A stretch of 64,000 bases of DNA from Trichoplax sp. H2. Its lineage: Eukaryota; Placozoa; Uniplacotomia; Trichoplacea. Shown here one piece after another: positions 38,001 through 50,723 of this stretch (position 1 is the stretch's first letter; every line of letters starts with the position of its first letter). Below the pieces are notes generated by a model that saw only the letters and a program-made list of their open reading frames with translations, did no database searches and was not told where the DNA came from. The stretch is from contig NOWV01000010.1 of assembly GCA_003344405.1 (NCBI GenBank), forward strand, positions 434,001-498,000, written 5' to 3'. Position numbers and translations under genes: made by a program.

Positions 38001-38216
38001 TTACCGTATCTATTGCAATTAAATTTCGATATTACTTGATATCTCTCTGAATTTACGTATGTGAAGAAAAAGCAAGAAGCCAAATGTAGAACACTTACTA
38101 AACAACCGATAATGTGGTCGCCTAACAAGAGTATTCCTGCCGATATCATTGAATGTAAACAGCCACTATTAATTGATTCTTCAGTCGTTAAGGTTCCTTT
38201 GCATTCTAATCTATAA
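35089..38216 (+). CDS. TMEM59: TMEM59-family single-pass membrane glycoprotein
   Basis: TMEM59 is a Golgi/endosomal type I membrane protein linked in vertebrates to glycoprotein trafficking, autophagy and Wnt receptor assembly. Six exons: 35089-35226, 37068-37170, 37292-37524, 37628-37667, 37776-37975 and 38067-38216. The phases are consistent, giving 287 residues (human 323). Residues 1-22 form a signal peptide. The cysteine-rich luminal part has CHKSCAKSYPPHTYP, ACQRGCRF and CRNGCD, matching the family's repeated Cys pairs. A transmembrane helix (LPVWLVCATLLTSVFALIGL) is encoded in exon 5. The cytoplasmic tail ends VVKVPLHSNL, similar to the human VNLAHSEI end. Intron 1 (1.8 kb) holds a 120-bp tandem repeat. 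It is convergent with ATPAF1. Confidence 0.92.
36245..36710 (+). repeat. Four-unit ~120-bp tandem repeat in TMEM59 intron 1
   Basis: Units start at 36245, 36365, 36485 and 36596 (TCCACAATAGCCATGG). Units 1 and 2 are practically identical and 120 bp long. Unit 3 is 111 bp, having lost one of two internal ATTACATTT repeats; unit 4 is the most diverged. Each unit carries an inverted repeat ACTACTAAAT / ATTTAGTAGT (36306-36315 and 36328-36337 in unit 1). Confidence 0.9.
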
Positions 38217-39008
38217 TTTAAATTGGTCTGGCGTAACATATCTGTAAAATAAGGCTACTTCTGAACAGATCTAGCGTTTAACTTTCATTATATTGATCGA
38301 TCTTTGCCATCGAATACTTTATCTGTAATCTATCACACAGTACAGTTCATAGCGAGGAGTATAGATAGTATTTACTGCAATGTTAATTTAACAGTAAATA
38401 GCTTATGATAGCTATTTATTGTATTGTAAGGACTTCATTTGTAAATCGTAGATAGGTTTTATTTCATATTATACAATATGAGGATAAATAGCAAAACTAT
38501 ATAGATATTTCCTTTCCCACATACAGAAATACAGCGTAATTCAGCAGTAAATTTCTCCAGTGAATTTGTGTTGTACTATTTATAACTGTTATCGTTATAC
38601 TTCAATGGTGTAATTATCATTGCTTTGGTTTTGCAATTAGAAGCTACTGATTAACGGTATGGAAATGGCTATTATTTTAAATACACTGTGCATGACTTGC
38701 AATGATGTCATAATCATAGGCAGTACGTAGAAGCTACGCAGCCTAAGTTGTAGTATGCATAGGTTGTTGAATAACCACTTATTTTAGTCATCAATTTTTT
38801 TTGTCTCTACCATAGGATAATTAAAGGATTGATACTAGTAAGGCAATAAATTGTTAGCGTAACCAATGACTAACTTGTACATTACTTTGTAATATTATGA
38901 TGATATTCAACTCACGGAAATCAAATCAGTTATGATACGAGTTGTCACAAGAGCAAATATAAATCTCATATTAGATTATGGTGGGAAATATACGCATCAT
39001 AAAAAAGT
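38217..39008. other. Convergent 3' region between TMEM59 and ATPAF1
   Basis: No coding exon is seen. It must contain the 3' UTRs of both genes. Confidence 0.5.
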
Positions 39009-40689
39009 TTACTTTTTTAGAGAATATTGCAAAATATCTTCATAATTAAAATTCTCAGGAAAATGGTTAAAAGATTTAACAACACTGTATCGAGATTCAT
39101 CTTCTCCTGCATAGAAAAGTTGTAGTTGATTAGCTAAAAATTGGGCCTCTGTGGTATTTAGTTGCTTTGGATCCCAATTTCCCGACATTAATACGATCCC
39201 TAAATCAACATTAAAATTTCACCTATTAATACATAAATTATTATATATTAATTTTGCACAAATGAGGCGCAATATAACACAATAAATATCGTCCGAAATG
39301 TTGAAATCACTTTCGTGATGATGTATAAATGTAGCAGGTTTGCAAGAGTGGAGATACTCTTATGTACGAGTATATGTGTGGTATTACCGTGCCAAAGTCA
39401 TAAAACATACCATATCCACCTGATTGAATCTAATATCATTTCGTAGATATTAACATTGATGAAGTTAAAGCAAGAACTACAACTCGGATAAGGCTACACG
39501 GTAATCAAGGTGTTACTTGATTGTAATATAAATAGATTTATGAGTTTTAGAGTCGATTATTTACCTTTGTTATCAGAAAATTCCTTGTAATGCGATATAG
39601 TTAGAATAGGTGGTGCATTTTCACCAAATGTTTTAAAACTAAGTAAAGGTGTAAAATGGCAGTCATTTCCGTCAAACTGTGCGAATATAAATTCTACTCC
39701 TTCATTACGAGGAAGGGGATAAACAAATACTGGGCATTCAAAAGATCTCTTATACATCCTTTCATATATGGCATTAGGTATTACAGCACCAATACAATCA
39801 CGTTGCTTGTGATATTCCGTCCATATCTGAGCAATTTCAGTTCCGGACTTTTCTTGAATTTTACTGACATACATGATGTCGTTTAGGTTTTTTCTTTGGC
39901 CAACAACTGGAGGCCCTTTCTTAGATGAACTACCAATCGTCTACATAATAACATTGTCATAATGAATAATTCACATAAGAACAGCTAATAATTAACAAGA
40001 AAACGCTGTCGTAATTCTAGTTAGCCTCAACGTACTTATTACAGGTATAGTCTGTTATTAATTAATTATAATAATAACGATCATACGCGTATACAACATA
40101 CCTTTTCTAGTTTTCTGTCTAGATCTTGATATTTCTTTTTCAAAGAGTAATCGATTGCTTGTGTAGAGGTATCCGTATCACTAATATCATTTGCTTTTCT
40201 ACTAAAAAATTACAAAATTTGGCTCCGATAAATAAATTACAAGTCCAAAGGATTAGTAGATTACTGTACGGACCTTATAATAAGATGGTTAAATTATAAC
40301 AACTGTAAATTTATCAAAACTGCAGTTTAATAATATAATTGACAAAAATTACATAGCTGAGTTGATTTCATGTACTGTACGTATTTATGGTACACGAATT
40401 CATCGCATGTATTTAGTGCATCTCCTTGCTGCGTAAGCATCTTGTTTGAGTAGTATGAAGTTATCCTATACGTGCATCACTGACGGTAACGATACCTGGC
40501 TTTTGCAATCTTGTCTGCATACTTCTGGAAATACGGATTCAATTCCACGTCTCTACTAACACCATCCTCTTTAGGATTTTCTTTACTGCATCGTGGATAG
40601 AGTGATGAAATGCTACGATAGCCACAGGGCTTTTTAACTTGTAACCGGTAATACCACGTACAAATGTTTACGAGCGAATTTCGATTCAT
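39009..40689 (-). CDS. ATPAF1: ATP synthase F1 complex assembly factor 1 (Atp11)
   Basis: ATPAF1 is a mitochondrial matrix chaperone that binds the F1 beta subunit during ATP synthase assembly. Four exons: 40689-40496, 40201-40102, 39940-39565 and 39199-39009. They join in phase to 286 residues (human about 328). Exon 1 begins with a basic, non-acidic leader suited to mitochondrial import, followed by NPYFQKYADKIAKAR. Exon 3 holds the Atp11 core: LNDIMYVSKIQEKSGTEIAQ, the tryptophan-containing IWTEYHKQRD, and FVYPLPRNEGVEF. Exon 4 has GIVLMSG, TEAQFLANQLQLFYA and FNHFPENFNYEDI. Motif order matches the vertebrate protein throughout. It is divergent from RNF180 over a ~1-kb palindrome-rich spacer. 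Confidence 0.94.
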
Positions 40690-40904
40690 TTTATTTTGTC
40701 ATGTATCTCAGAACTACTCAATGATTTGGGAAAAGTACTTATGCAACATTATCATCGATAATTAATTAATTAATTCACTCAATACTCTGATATCTTGGCA
40801 ATGCCAGTCTAGCTCAATGCACAGTTTGCACACTTTGCTCAAGTTTGCTATGCAGTAATCGCCATACGGCTCACTCAAGAGCACAAACCCCTTTATTAAT
40901 ACTG

Positions 40905-41165
40905 TGCAGACTGAAATACAGTACTGTCACTGTACAGCCACTGTACAGTATGGTACTGCGTAAGTACATACAGTAGAAAGCTACGGTAGCTGCAGCCTGC
41001 AGCCAAGAAAATGTGGCTGTCTTAAGCTGTACCGTACAGTGTACAGTACTTATAGCACAGTACATATTTCGTAACCACAGTGTCTCGTACTGTACGGTAT
41101 CGTACCGTACTGTACAGTACGGTGACACTTGAGTGTACAGTACAGTGTACTGCACAGTACTCTGA
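40905..41165. repeat. Palindromic TACTGTACAGTA array in the ATPAF1/RNF180 promoter
   Basis: This is a third cluster of GTACTGTAC / GTACAGTAC palindromes, interspersed with GTACCGTAC variants, similar to those near TMEM59. Confidence 0.7.
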
Positions 41166-41706
41166 GTAACTTGTCCAGCCCGAACTTGATGATTTGGGAG
41201 ATTGATGACTAATATGGTTATGCTAAGTCAATCCTTCTCTTAATTGATCTCCAGTTTTGGCCACTAATTTAGCCTCTACTTTTTGTACAAGAAACATACC
41301 GTCCTTGGATTATTAAATCATTAAACAGCGCATCGGATGGATTAAAGGCAGTCACAAATCGTCATGCAATCCTGCATTAATCATAAAGTTTGTACGTTTC
41401 CTTGGTTTGCACTGGCCGCTTGTTCGTTCAGAAGCTTTTAATAAATCGAGCGATTGGTACATTCTGAATTTGTCAAACTTTACTGTTAACAAGGTAGCGA
41501 TAAGCAAAAGTTGCCATTCACGTTACCAAATTATGCATGGCACGCTGTAGTACATCAATATTTATAATCTACGGGAAAATAAAAGTGATTTAATAATGAA
41601 TATGTGCAAGTTATACGAGCCCAGAAATTACAGTATATGGTAGCAGTTTATTACAACTGATTGATTGAAGCGATGTTCGAGCAGAAAATCATCAACGTTT
41701 AAAACA

Positions 41707-41723
41707 TACTAACTCTACAACAG
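41707..41723 (+). other. Putative 5' UTR branch point and splice acceptor of RNF180
   Basis: TACTAAC (41707-41713), a perfect branch-point consensus, is followed by CTCTACAACAG ending at 41723, six bases before the ATG. This suggests a leader intron ending just before the start codon. Confidence 0.5.
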
Positions 41724-41729
41724 GCTAAG

Positions 41730-42854
41730 ATGACTCCTGACTTATCTATATATAGATGTCGGTTATGTCGATATGTTTTATGGGATGCTACGTCAACATG
41801 TGAGAATGAGAGATTAACAGATACGAATTTAGTGTATCTTCCTATTGGTGAACATCATATTCCTAGTTGGATTAACAAGGCTATTGAAAATGCTAGTTGG
41901 ACGAAAGGAAAGCTAAATTGTCCAAAATGTAATGGTCGTGTTGGTGCTTTCGATTTTATTTCATCAGTTAACGATCGTGGCCATTACCACAACAATCAAG
42001 AATGGATTGATAAGAGGAGCGTTTGGATGCATCGAAATCGTGTAGACAAGTTTGCAATTGGTGAAAGTAGTCATTTGCCTGATGCTATTACCGCAAATTC
42101 TTCCCGTATTCCTGCTAGCAGTAAATTAAAATTGTTCAAGACTCCTCTTCAAACACAGCGTAACCGTGATACTGATGAAACCCATCATGACAGTGACGGT
42201 CTGTTGAGATTAGACTCATTCACTGATAATGGAAAGTCGATCGTTAAGCAACCAACTGAAATAGCAACAGCAAACACTGAGGAAGGTGTCCGTAAAGTTC
42301 GGAAGGGTAAAAAGAGGCAATGGGATCATCATAAACAAAATGTAAGACATCTTGATATGAAGAAAACATCGAACGAATTTAGCAAATGTTCAAATTCAGA
42401 GGTTATTATAAAAACAGCGGAGGTAGTGGATGAGATTGCAAGTACTGGCCAGAATATCCCGGAAAACATGATATGCCCTGTTTGCCTCGACATTTACTAC
42501 AGACCCTATCGCTGCAACTGTGGACACATTTTTTGCGACTTTTGTATTAGACTGTTAGCTAAAAACAAGTTAGATAATTCCGATCCGAATGTATTATGTC
42601 CACTGTGTAGGCAAAGCATTAAATATATTGATGACTGTAAAGAATTAAAGGAGAAAATTAAACAACAATTTGAAAAAAGTTACATCCGACGTCGGATAGA
42701 AATTAGACGAGCTTTGAAGAGTACAAAACTGGTCATGCCTTTCAACAAAGGCAAGCTAGGTAAATTAACTTCCTTTTGCTCTAATTATAGCACAGAAATT
42801 CAGTTCTTAGTAATGCTCATCACTATCTACTTGTTGTCCTTTTTTATGACTTGA
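41730..42854 (+). CDS. RNF180: RNF180 (Rines)-like membrane-anchored RING E3 ubiquitin ligase
   Basis: A single coding exon of 374 residues, shorter than human RNF180 (about 590). The N-terminal region has paired cysteines (CRLCRYVLW, residues 10-18) and KLNCPKCNGRVGAFDF, which resemble the conserved RNF180 N-terminal module. The middle is polar and lysine-rich, probably disordered. A C3HC4 RING spans about 249-296 (CPVCLDIYYRPYRC, CGHIFCDFC, CPLC). A basic helical stretch follows, and then a C-terminal hydrophobic anchor (residues ~357-374, FLVMLITIYLLSFF). The family ubiquitinates targets at the ER or other membranes. An in-frame TAA about 30 bases upstream supports the chosen ATG. Divergent neighbour: ATPAF1. 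Confidence 0.88.
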   Translation: MTPDLSIYRCRLCRYVLWDATSTCENERLTDTNLVYLPIGEHHIPSWINKAIENASWTKGKLNCPKCNGRVGAFDFISSVNDRGHYHNNQEWIDKRSVWMHRNRVDKFAIGESSHLPDAITANSSRIPASSKLKLFKTPLQTQRNRDTDETHHDSDGLLRLDSFTDNGKSIVKQPTEIATANTEEGVRKVRKGKKRQWDHHKQNVRHLDMKKTSNEFSKCSNSEVIIKTAEVVDEIASTGQNIPENMICPVCLDIYYRPYRCNCGHIFCDFCIRLLAKNKLDNSDPNVLCPLCRQSIKYIDDCKELKEKIKQQFEKSYIRRRIEIRRALKSTKLVMPFNKGKLGKLTSFCSNYSTEIQFLVMLITIYLLSFFMT

Positions 42855-42876
42855 AACTAGTATTATCTTTGAATGA

Positions 42877-43101
42877 TCATGATAGTATTTTATCTGTCAA
42901 CGAATGGGCAACTGAATGAAGTAAAAATATTATACAGTTAGCTTGAAAAGTGTTGATAGCCGAGATAATAATGTGATCTTTTAAGTTGATAGCAGTCTCG
43001 TAGTAGAGTTGCTGATCATAAACTTCAGTTATTATAAGTCCCGATAAACAAATCAAAGTATTGAAAATGTATAACCATTTTTTACTGATAATTTTAAGCA
43101 T
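42877..43101 (-). other. Hydrophobic ORF converging on RNF180 (uncertain)
   Basis: A 74-codon ATG frame starts MLKIISKKWLYIFNTL and has two hydrophobic stretches. It ends 22 bases from the RNF180 stop codon on the opposite strand. An upstream CAG could serve as a splice acceptor. No family recognised; it could be RNF180 3' UTR read backwards. Confidence 0.18.
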
Positions 43102-46100
43102 ATCACGATTTAGTCTTTACAGTCATGTTACGTTCTATCAAAGATTTTATAGTATTGCAACAATATTCATTTACGCATATATGCTTAATGACTCATGAAT
43201 AAGAGTAATTCCGTTCTATCTACAATCAGCTTTAATATGATTTATCTATATCTGTATATGCGCAGATTCGTGTATTACCTTACCCAACTTATTTCTATAT
43301 TAAAAAATAATGTATTCATTGATCCTAAGAAAATGATAGCTTAGGATTCCATTAATGTATAAAAATAATATCTAGTCTGTATTATCAGATTTGATGTACC
43401 TAGAATCATTCTTAATTCGTATTTTAACTATTTTGCTATCTCTCATCCTAAGTTCTCTTTATAACGTTATATTCTGTAAGAGTTTATTAGCTTATGTCCT
43501 TTGCGTAGATAAAGTAATGGTATATTATTATATTACCCGAGTACTTGTATTACCAGAATACGCTAAAATTTTATGTAATGAAATATGCTAAAGGGATAAA
43601 ATTATTATGATAGGATTTACTACCTATTAGATTACTGTATGAATTTAAATACTGTAAATGGTGATTATCATCCATATGGAGAATTTGCATAAATGATCAT
43701 CAACACTGCATCTTCTATTAGGCAATCTCACTATAATATACTGGAACTACTTTGTAAGAGTATCGATGACTTTAATATTAGATAACTGCAAGAACTTGAT
43801 TTAAAGTTCCTTAGACTCGTGTCTAGCTAACATTGCTGTCATAATGTTTATTTCCTTCTTCTACTTCGTACATATATACCTTTGGATGAGTATTTCAACT
43901 ATTAAAAATAAAAGTAATGTAACTACACCAGAATAAGTATTAAATCACAAAGTAATGATTTTAATTATACAACAGTATATGCAATTAATGATGGCAATAA
44001 GTTAAGTATGTTTTACAACCGATTGATATTGATTGAATAAATCTAAAATTTATAAAAAATTTCTTACACGCAATGAGTGTTCTTTATCATATTCAATAAA
44101 TCTATGATTCCTAATTTTTGCTCAAATATCCTTTTCGAAATAATCACTGGTTGAAAATTGGATATTTCTCGTACATGCGTTTTTATCTCATAAATGAATA
44201 GATAGTCGTTTTATTCTTTCTGTTACGTTAAAATTTTAACTTACGGAAACGATCTTACGAACCATGGTTATTACAGTAGTACATCCTCGATGTCAACGTT
44301 GCATAATATTACTTGATCTTACTATAATATAAGGATAAAAAATAACCCTTAACACTTATACAGTGTAATGATATAGTTTAACTCTCATTACAATATTGAT
44401 CCGTATGAAACAGTTTATAAAAACGTATAAATTACATCAGGTACATCATTTAAAACATTAAAGACCTCTTGTCTCATATAGGTTGATGTAAACGTTCTTT
44501 TTTCGTACAATTGTACTATTATATTTAATCCTGGATGTTAACGATCCGTATGCAGTATCTATGAAACTGTATATCAGTTGTATTTCATAATAGCTGTAAG
44601 CCTGCAACTATAAACGATTCCTCATAAAGTTTGATACATTATACGGTTTAATTTGTTCCAGATAGCAACTGAATTTCTAACTCCAGTAAATCATCGTTGG
44701 TCAGTTAACTTAAATTCATATTTTCCCTTGAGGTTTTCTAATTTGTCTCACCTGCAAACAAGATCGCATAAAAAGTATCGGATCAAAAATACTGCTTAGC
44801 TAGGTCTTCTATATTAACTGGGTTAACTTAACTGCTCACATTTATCATAAAATCATGCACATTTTATACAATTATCTGCTTGTATGATAACTCAACGCTT
44901 GTACATCAGGCTACGTTCAGTATGATGCACAGTAAACTAACATTTATTACAAGCTACAGTAAAAGCAAATAATAATCGCTGTTGATTAAGATTGCTTTAC
45001 GATGTTGTTCGTTTATTTTTTCTACAATCTGTACTTGGACCTAGTTTGTGATATACAGTCATAGCAGTGTAAGCATGAACCTAACTCCCTAGTGCGAGTA
45101 TAACAATAACGATTGGCTGGGTACACGAGAGTTTACTAGTTCATTTATAATTCATAAGGTCTTTATAGCTATAATTTACTTAGTGTTCTACAATTTTAGC
45201 AAATTGATATAGATAGTAATGGTAGATAGCATTCATAAGACGGCTTTCGTTTTCAATCAATACGATAAGTAGGAGCAGCAGTTATATTTTACACTGTCCT
45301 ATATTTTTTAGATTAATTTTGACTACGTGTGTAATTTCCTGCTTTCTATTCTAGGTAAAAGTTGTAAAATTCTTTAATACAGTTGTTACTATTAACTCAA
45401 GATAGTGATATTCTACAGCTAGTATGCAGTTACGAATTAATTGACGGCATCCATAGATCATCTGCTGCAAGTACAAGAGCAAAATTAAGCTAGGTTTTAT
45501 CACAGCTCGGGCGCCATCTCTGTATTATGTTTGATATACGATATTTATCGTAATAGCAGTCATAATGGAAAGGCAACCCCATTTACTAATAAATTTGTAT
45601 CCCTTCACTAATTTTATAGAATCTGTTGATGGTTGATTGTTTTCACTAACAACTATTCTCCACGTCAAAGTTAATCATCAAATGCAACAAATAAATTTAT
45701 ACAAAAGGTCCCTGAAGTTTCATAATCGAGACTTTAATCTTGTATACACCAGCAATTTTTAAAATTATAAACGAAATATGACGTATGATACATTTCAGAT
45801 AATTACACTGCAGATAACTATAATTTTATATTACCTCTCTGTAAAAAATAAACAAAAAGATTCCTTTATTATAAACTTCATAACGCTATATCTTCTATAC
45901 TACTGATTTATCAAATAATCTAATTACCGCTACGTGCAATATAGATATAACCAGAGATATACTAGAATCTAAGAAATCGCTAGCATATAGTTAAAAAATT
46001 ACACGAAAATGTGCTTACTATGCTGTACGTTACTGATTTATTATTTGAAGTTGATCATCAGGTTTCTGTCAATGAATTTACTGCATTCTGGTTCTAGTTA

Positions 46101-49100
46101 TGATGCAGGTAATACCCTGCATCTTAATGCTTATTCATTAAATACTAACGCCCATTTTTAACCAATATCAAACAGAAATACGAATGCACTTTTCGCTTAA
46201 TAGTTAATAGACTATTTGAGTATTTATCTTATCGCTTATATTTTAAAGTTATACTGATTTTAGTCAAAAATCGTGATGTAATGCCACCGTTGCAAAGCTT
46301 TTGTAATATATTTTTCACTAATAAAAAGACTTACTTTCTCGAAATAAGATAGACTAATAGATAGAAAATAGTATAGCAATCTGATAAAGCACGTATTGAT
46401 TTATCGAGTACTGGCAAGTACACGTAATGATCTATTTGTTAAATTAACTAAATTTCATTGTGCGAAATCAAATAAGTTGCTCTGATGAAAATAGAAGGTG
46501 CATACATAAGTTAATGTATGAGCTATTTCGTCAAAGAGAGAACCTAAATAGCCTATAAATAAGTTGAAGGCTGTGCTTGTAACATTATATATAGGTTAGC
46601 TCTAAATATTCTTGCGAATCACCATTAATTAGTATACTGGTGATACGCTGAGGGTCTCGATACTAGCAGAGCTACGACCAGTTTTTGAGGTAATACTTAA
46701 ATTGGCGTAGAAAATTTTCGGTGTGTTACTGCTACAGAATAAAAATGTTCATCCATTTGTCGTGTTACTATCCAAATTTTACTCAAATTTTATTCATGCT
46801 ATCATGAGAATGAATCTAACAAATTTAAGAAAGTGCATTTCGTAATTAGGCCTTTTACATTCATGCAACTGTATTAGTAGCTTTCAAATTTGTAAAATGT
46901 TCTACAACAGTGTAAATTTGCAGAGGAAATGATTTACTAGCTCATTGCTAACAAAATGTACCAGATATATTCGCATTGATCACATATTGTTTGTATTGCG
47001 ATGCAACGATATTGTGAAAGATTAATACATTTGAAATGTACTCAGTGCTTTTTCGTCATACACGTAGACCACTCGCAGGTAATTATGCCATCTCAATGTT
47101 AAAGACAACAATGACTTGGATCTAGAAAAATTAATTCCAGACATAAAAATGTTAGCAATTCCTATAATAGAAGGAGACAGTGATAAATGTCTAGTAAATT
47201 AGATCAAAACAAAGAAATTAGTCTTGATTACTGTATGTATATCAGTTGGATTGTTTAGAGATTGCTGTCTAGCAGACAGATATCTCGCCTTGATTCTTAC
47301 CCCCTCCTGCCTATCATTATTGGCGAAGATTAGATTTAATATGCAGAAATATTTACTAGCAAAGTAAAAACATCTCGCATAAGAGTTTATGGAATATTAT
47401 TATAGTAATGCATTATATCGGAACATTAAATTAGATATGAATTACCAGGTTTTCCATTATTAAAACATTTTACTTTCCTTAAAATCATTGCGTAGAGTAA
47501 TGAAAGTTACAGTAGTATACAAAATGAGGCATTTCATTCATAGTAAAAGATGCTAAGTTTTAAAATCTATCGCTCATTATTTATACTATTGAAAATAACT
47601 TTAAAATTATATGATTGATTTAAATCTGAATGCATGTGTAAAAGACAACTACAGTAACTACGGACATGTTATACGAAGATACTTTCAGATTGAAACTTAA
47701 TCAATACGCATGTAACACCTAACATTTGATCTTATAGTTATTATGAACAGCTCTTATATTTTCAGAGATAGTTTCAAATATATGATCGTTCTAAGATAGT
47801 AATTTCTTGACTATCCCAGACAAGTCAATTTACTGTCTTTGTGATCATGTAACCATTAATAGATGCTTCGGATATTGATATGAAACATCATTAAAATTAA
47901 TGATGGCTGTATTTTAGTTAGTTAATAACATGGATTTTATTCACCTTTAGCTTAAAACGTCGATATAGCTTTAGTCTTGGTATTAAAATTGGGTAACTGC
48001 AATGGTGAATTTTTTTAATCTATAGGTTTTTCTATAATTGGTTGTTACTATATCCCTATTACCGGTTAGATGACCCAGTAACTCGTAATTACGATGTGAC
48101 TCAAAACTGATTAAAATCACTATTATTCTTAGAATGTGAAATTGGAATAGTACTGTAATAGGTGAAGCAAAGTCCGCTATCGCTAAGATCTAGAGGATTA
48201 CTAAATTAAAACTATGGCTGTTGAATTATTCAAATATCCCGCTGTTGAGGTCATTATTGTACAATGCTTCAATCGATAATAGTTTTGGATAGTTACAATG
48301 CATCAATTAGTATAATTGTATCCCTTAATTCTTACATGGACTATTTTAAAACTATGATCATTGTGTTGCTGCAGTTAGTGATAAAAATTTAAAACCATCA
48401 TTTCTTCATCAGACACATTCTAAGGTAATTCGATGTTTTGTGTTCGTGTGTTATTAACATCAATTAAAAATTTTAAAATCCGATTGAATTTGTAATACAC
48501 AATAATTAAAATGTTAAGTATGACTCATCGTGGTTAAAAACTAATTAAATTCTTTCTATTATGAAATCCTGCACGAGACAGAACAAGTCTCTCACTTCAT
48601 TAAATAACAGGATTATAAATTCCTATGACTAATTCAGTTTTATTATTAATTGACGGAAACCTCGTATTTAATTAGTATTAAAATACGCTGTTAAAGTATT
48701 AAGTGACTCAGCATATCGCTTAAATCCAGTTAATTACTGCAACTACTCATTCAAGACAAGAATGTTGCCTGACCGTAGTTAATTCATTTCATGAGATTAC
48801 AATGTCCTTTAAGTGCATATCTCGACTTAAAATCACATAGATACTTAAGGACAAGTGAAGTAGGCGGTAGCATTGTTCATATTTACGATTTATTTTGCGA
48901 AATTGTACCTCATTTATTGGGAAATCTCTATTCTAGTTTACGTGATAGATTGTAGAGCAAGAACGACGTTGAAAAAGAAAATTCTGACTAAACTAGTAGG
49001 AGTATGAACACTTAGTATTGTTATGTCCTTGGGCTATGTCAAAGACTATTCGATTTTTTTCTAGTAGTCCATGGCTTTGCCATAGTCTTAGTATACAAAT

Positions 49101-50528
49101 ATCGAGTAGAGTGACATCTCAACTGTCAGTGATAGCATTGGCTATTATGAACTATATAGATATATAGTATCTGGTAGTCCATGGTTATAGATACGAACAT
49201 GCTCACACTTGTGTATATGTAGAACTTCCCAGAATTTTCTTTCCTTGTATATGTGGTGATAAATATCAATAAGTTCTAAAACATTACATAAAAGACTATA
49301 TATGAGTATACTGTATATGTATATTGCTGAGGTACTATTCTTTTAATTCATACTTATGGGTCGTATGTTATGACTATCAGTATTGGTATAAGCCTTAGTA
49401 AAGTATCACGATTTGCTAATCCGCTCTCCTTCTCTTCTGCTGCATTTACTGTTCACTGACAGAAATATTATAGTTCATGGCAGCTAAATGATGCAAATAG
49501 TTTTATGAGATAATATTCAAATTATTCAGTTACAATAAGAAGCACATGTTTTGTAGCCCTCATAAATCATATTTTGATGACTTACGAAAATTCGTAAGTG
49601 GCTTACATACTGCAATTTTTACTTTGATAATCACTTAACATCTTTATTCCTATTTTTAGGTAACAGTTTTTTGATCCATTAAGAACAATTTTACTATATA
49701 TTCCTTCAATTTGAAACATGCATATATTATGTTAATCGAAAATATAGCACATTAAAGCCAATAAAATCATGATCTAATCAAGGATGATAGTATCTAACTA
49801 TTCAGTTCATTAAAATTATCTTTCAATTATGTATCATTTCAAGATATCTAAACGAGACCCTTAGTATTACCGTTACTAAATCAATTGGATCAAATAAGGT
49901 ACTGTCATCCATATCACTGTTTCAATATCAATTATAGCGAAAACTCTTCAGAGAAAATTGCTTTTCTAAATATTACCATGACGAATCTCCTATTTTTTCT
50001 AGTACATCATTAACATTAACCTAGCCACTGTTATTCAGCTCCAACCATTCACCTTACTAGTATGATTTTTCTGTATACAGAACTACTGATTTGAGCTGAT
50101 GTTTGCTCAAAGACATAAATGCCGAATACCATTCCCAATCATAACTCGCAAATGCAGTACAGCTAAGAAATTTATTGCCTCTATAGATAAAACAAAATTT
50201 TACACTATATTTAGCGTAGCTTTTCAATAGTTAGAACTCGAAGAATTTATTTTCCATCGTAAATGATTATTTGATGCTTCTAGTTCTGTAACTATCATAA
50301 GTATCTTTGACCTTTAATAGATCTTGTCATGGAGCCCAATATTGTTTCCATTAGGGCCGAATTGGCCTGTGTTTCTAGTAATTCTAAATCATATCGAAAT
50401 TTGTGTAATATACTTAATGTTGAAATAAAATTGGTTTGAATTATGTAGAGTGGATTATATCTTGTTAGACTTAGCTAGATCAATTACATATTTCTATATT
50501 ACGCGTCGGCGTCGCTAAAATCTAATAA

Positions 50529-50723
50529 GCTGGAAAAAATATAGCAGATTCTAAACTACATTTGCATAATGCTATTGTTGGGATAAGACGGACACTATCA
50601 TCTAGATGGAAATTACCGTCGGTTGATTTCTTAATTAATGAAATGTATGGGACAATTAATATTGATAGACGGTCGGATAAAAGAACTGAGAAGAAAGGAT
50701 GGAACTGTTGTTATACCAATTAA
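50529..50723 (+). other. Open frame without ATG, possible terminal exon (uncertain)
   Basis: A 64-codon open stretch, longer than the local AT content would favour, follows a TAA and ends in TAA. It has mixed, charged composition (for example SRWKLPSVDFLINEMYGTIN). No acceptor is clearly strong and no family is recognised. Confidence 0.15.

Larger units (their letters stand above)
40690..41729. promoter_or_regulatory. Divergent ATPAF1/RNF180 promoter region
   Basis: This ~1-kb spacer between two outward-facing genes contains the palindromic array at 40905-41165 and a putative 5' UTR splice acceptor of RNF180. The minus-strand frame at 40871-41155 is produced by the repetitive GTAC sequence and is not a gene. 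Confidence 0.45.

Noticed and set aside
40871-41155. 94-codon minus-strand frame
   Set aside because: It is rich in Cys/Tyr/Thr/Val from translated TGTAC repeats; low complexity.
45510-45530. Minus-strand ATGGCGCC start resembling the NDUFA7 start context
   Set aside because: The frame stops after five codons, and no intron of reasonable length restores it.
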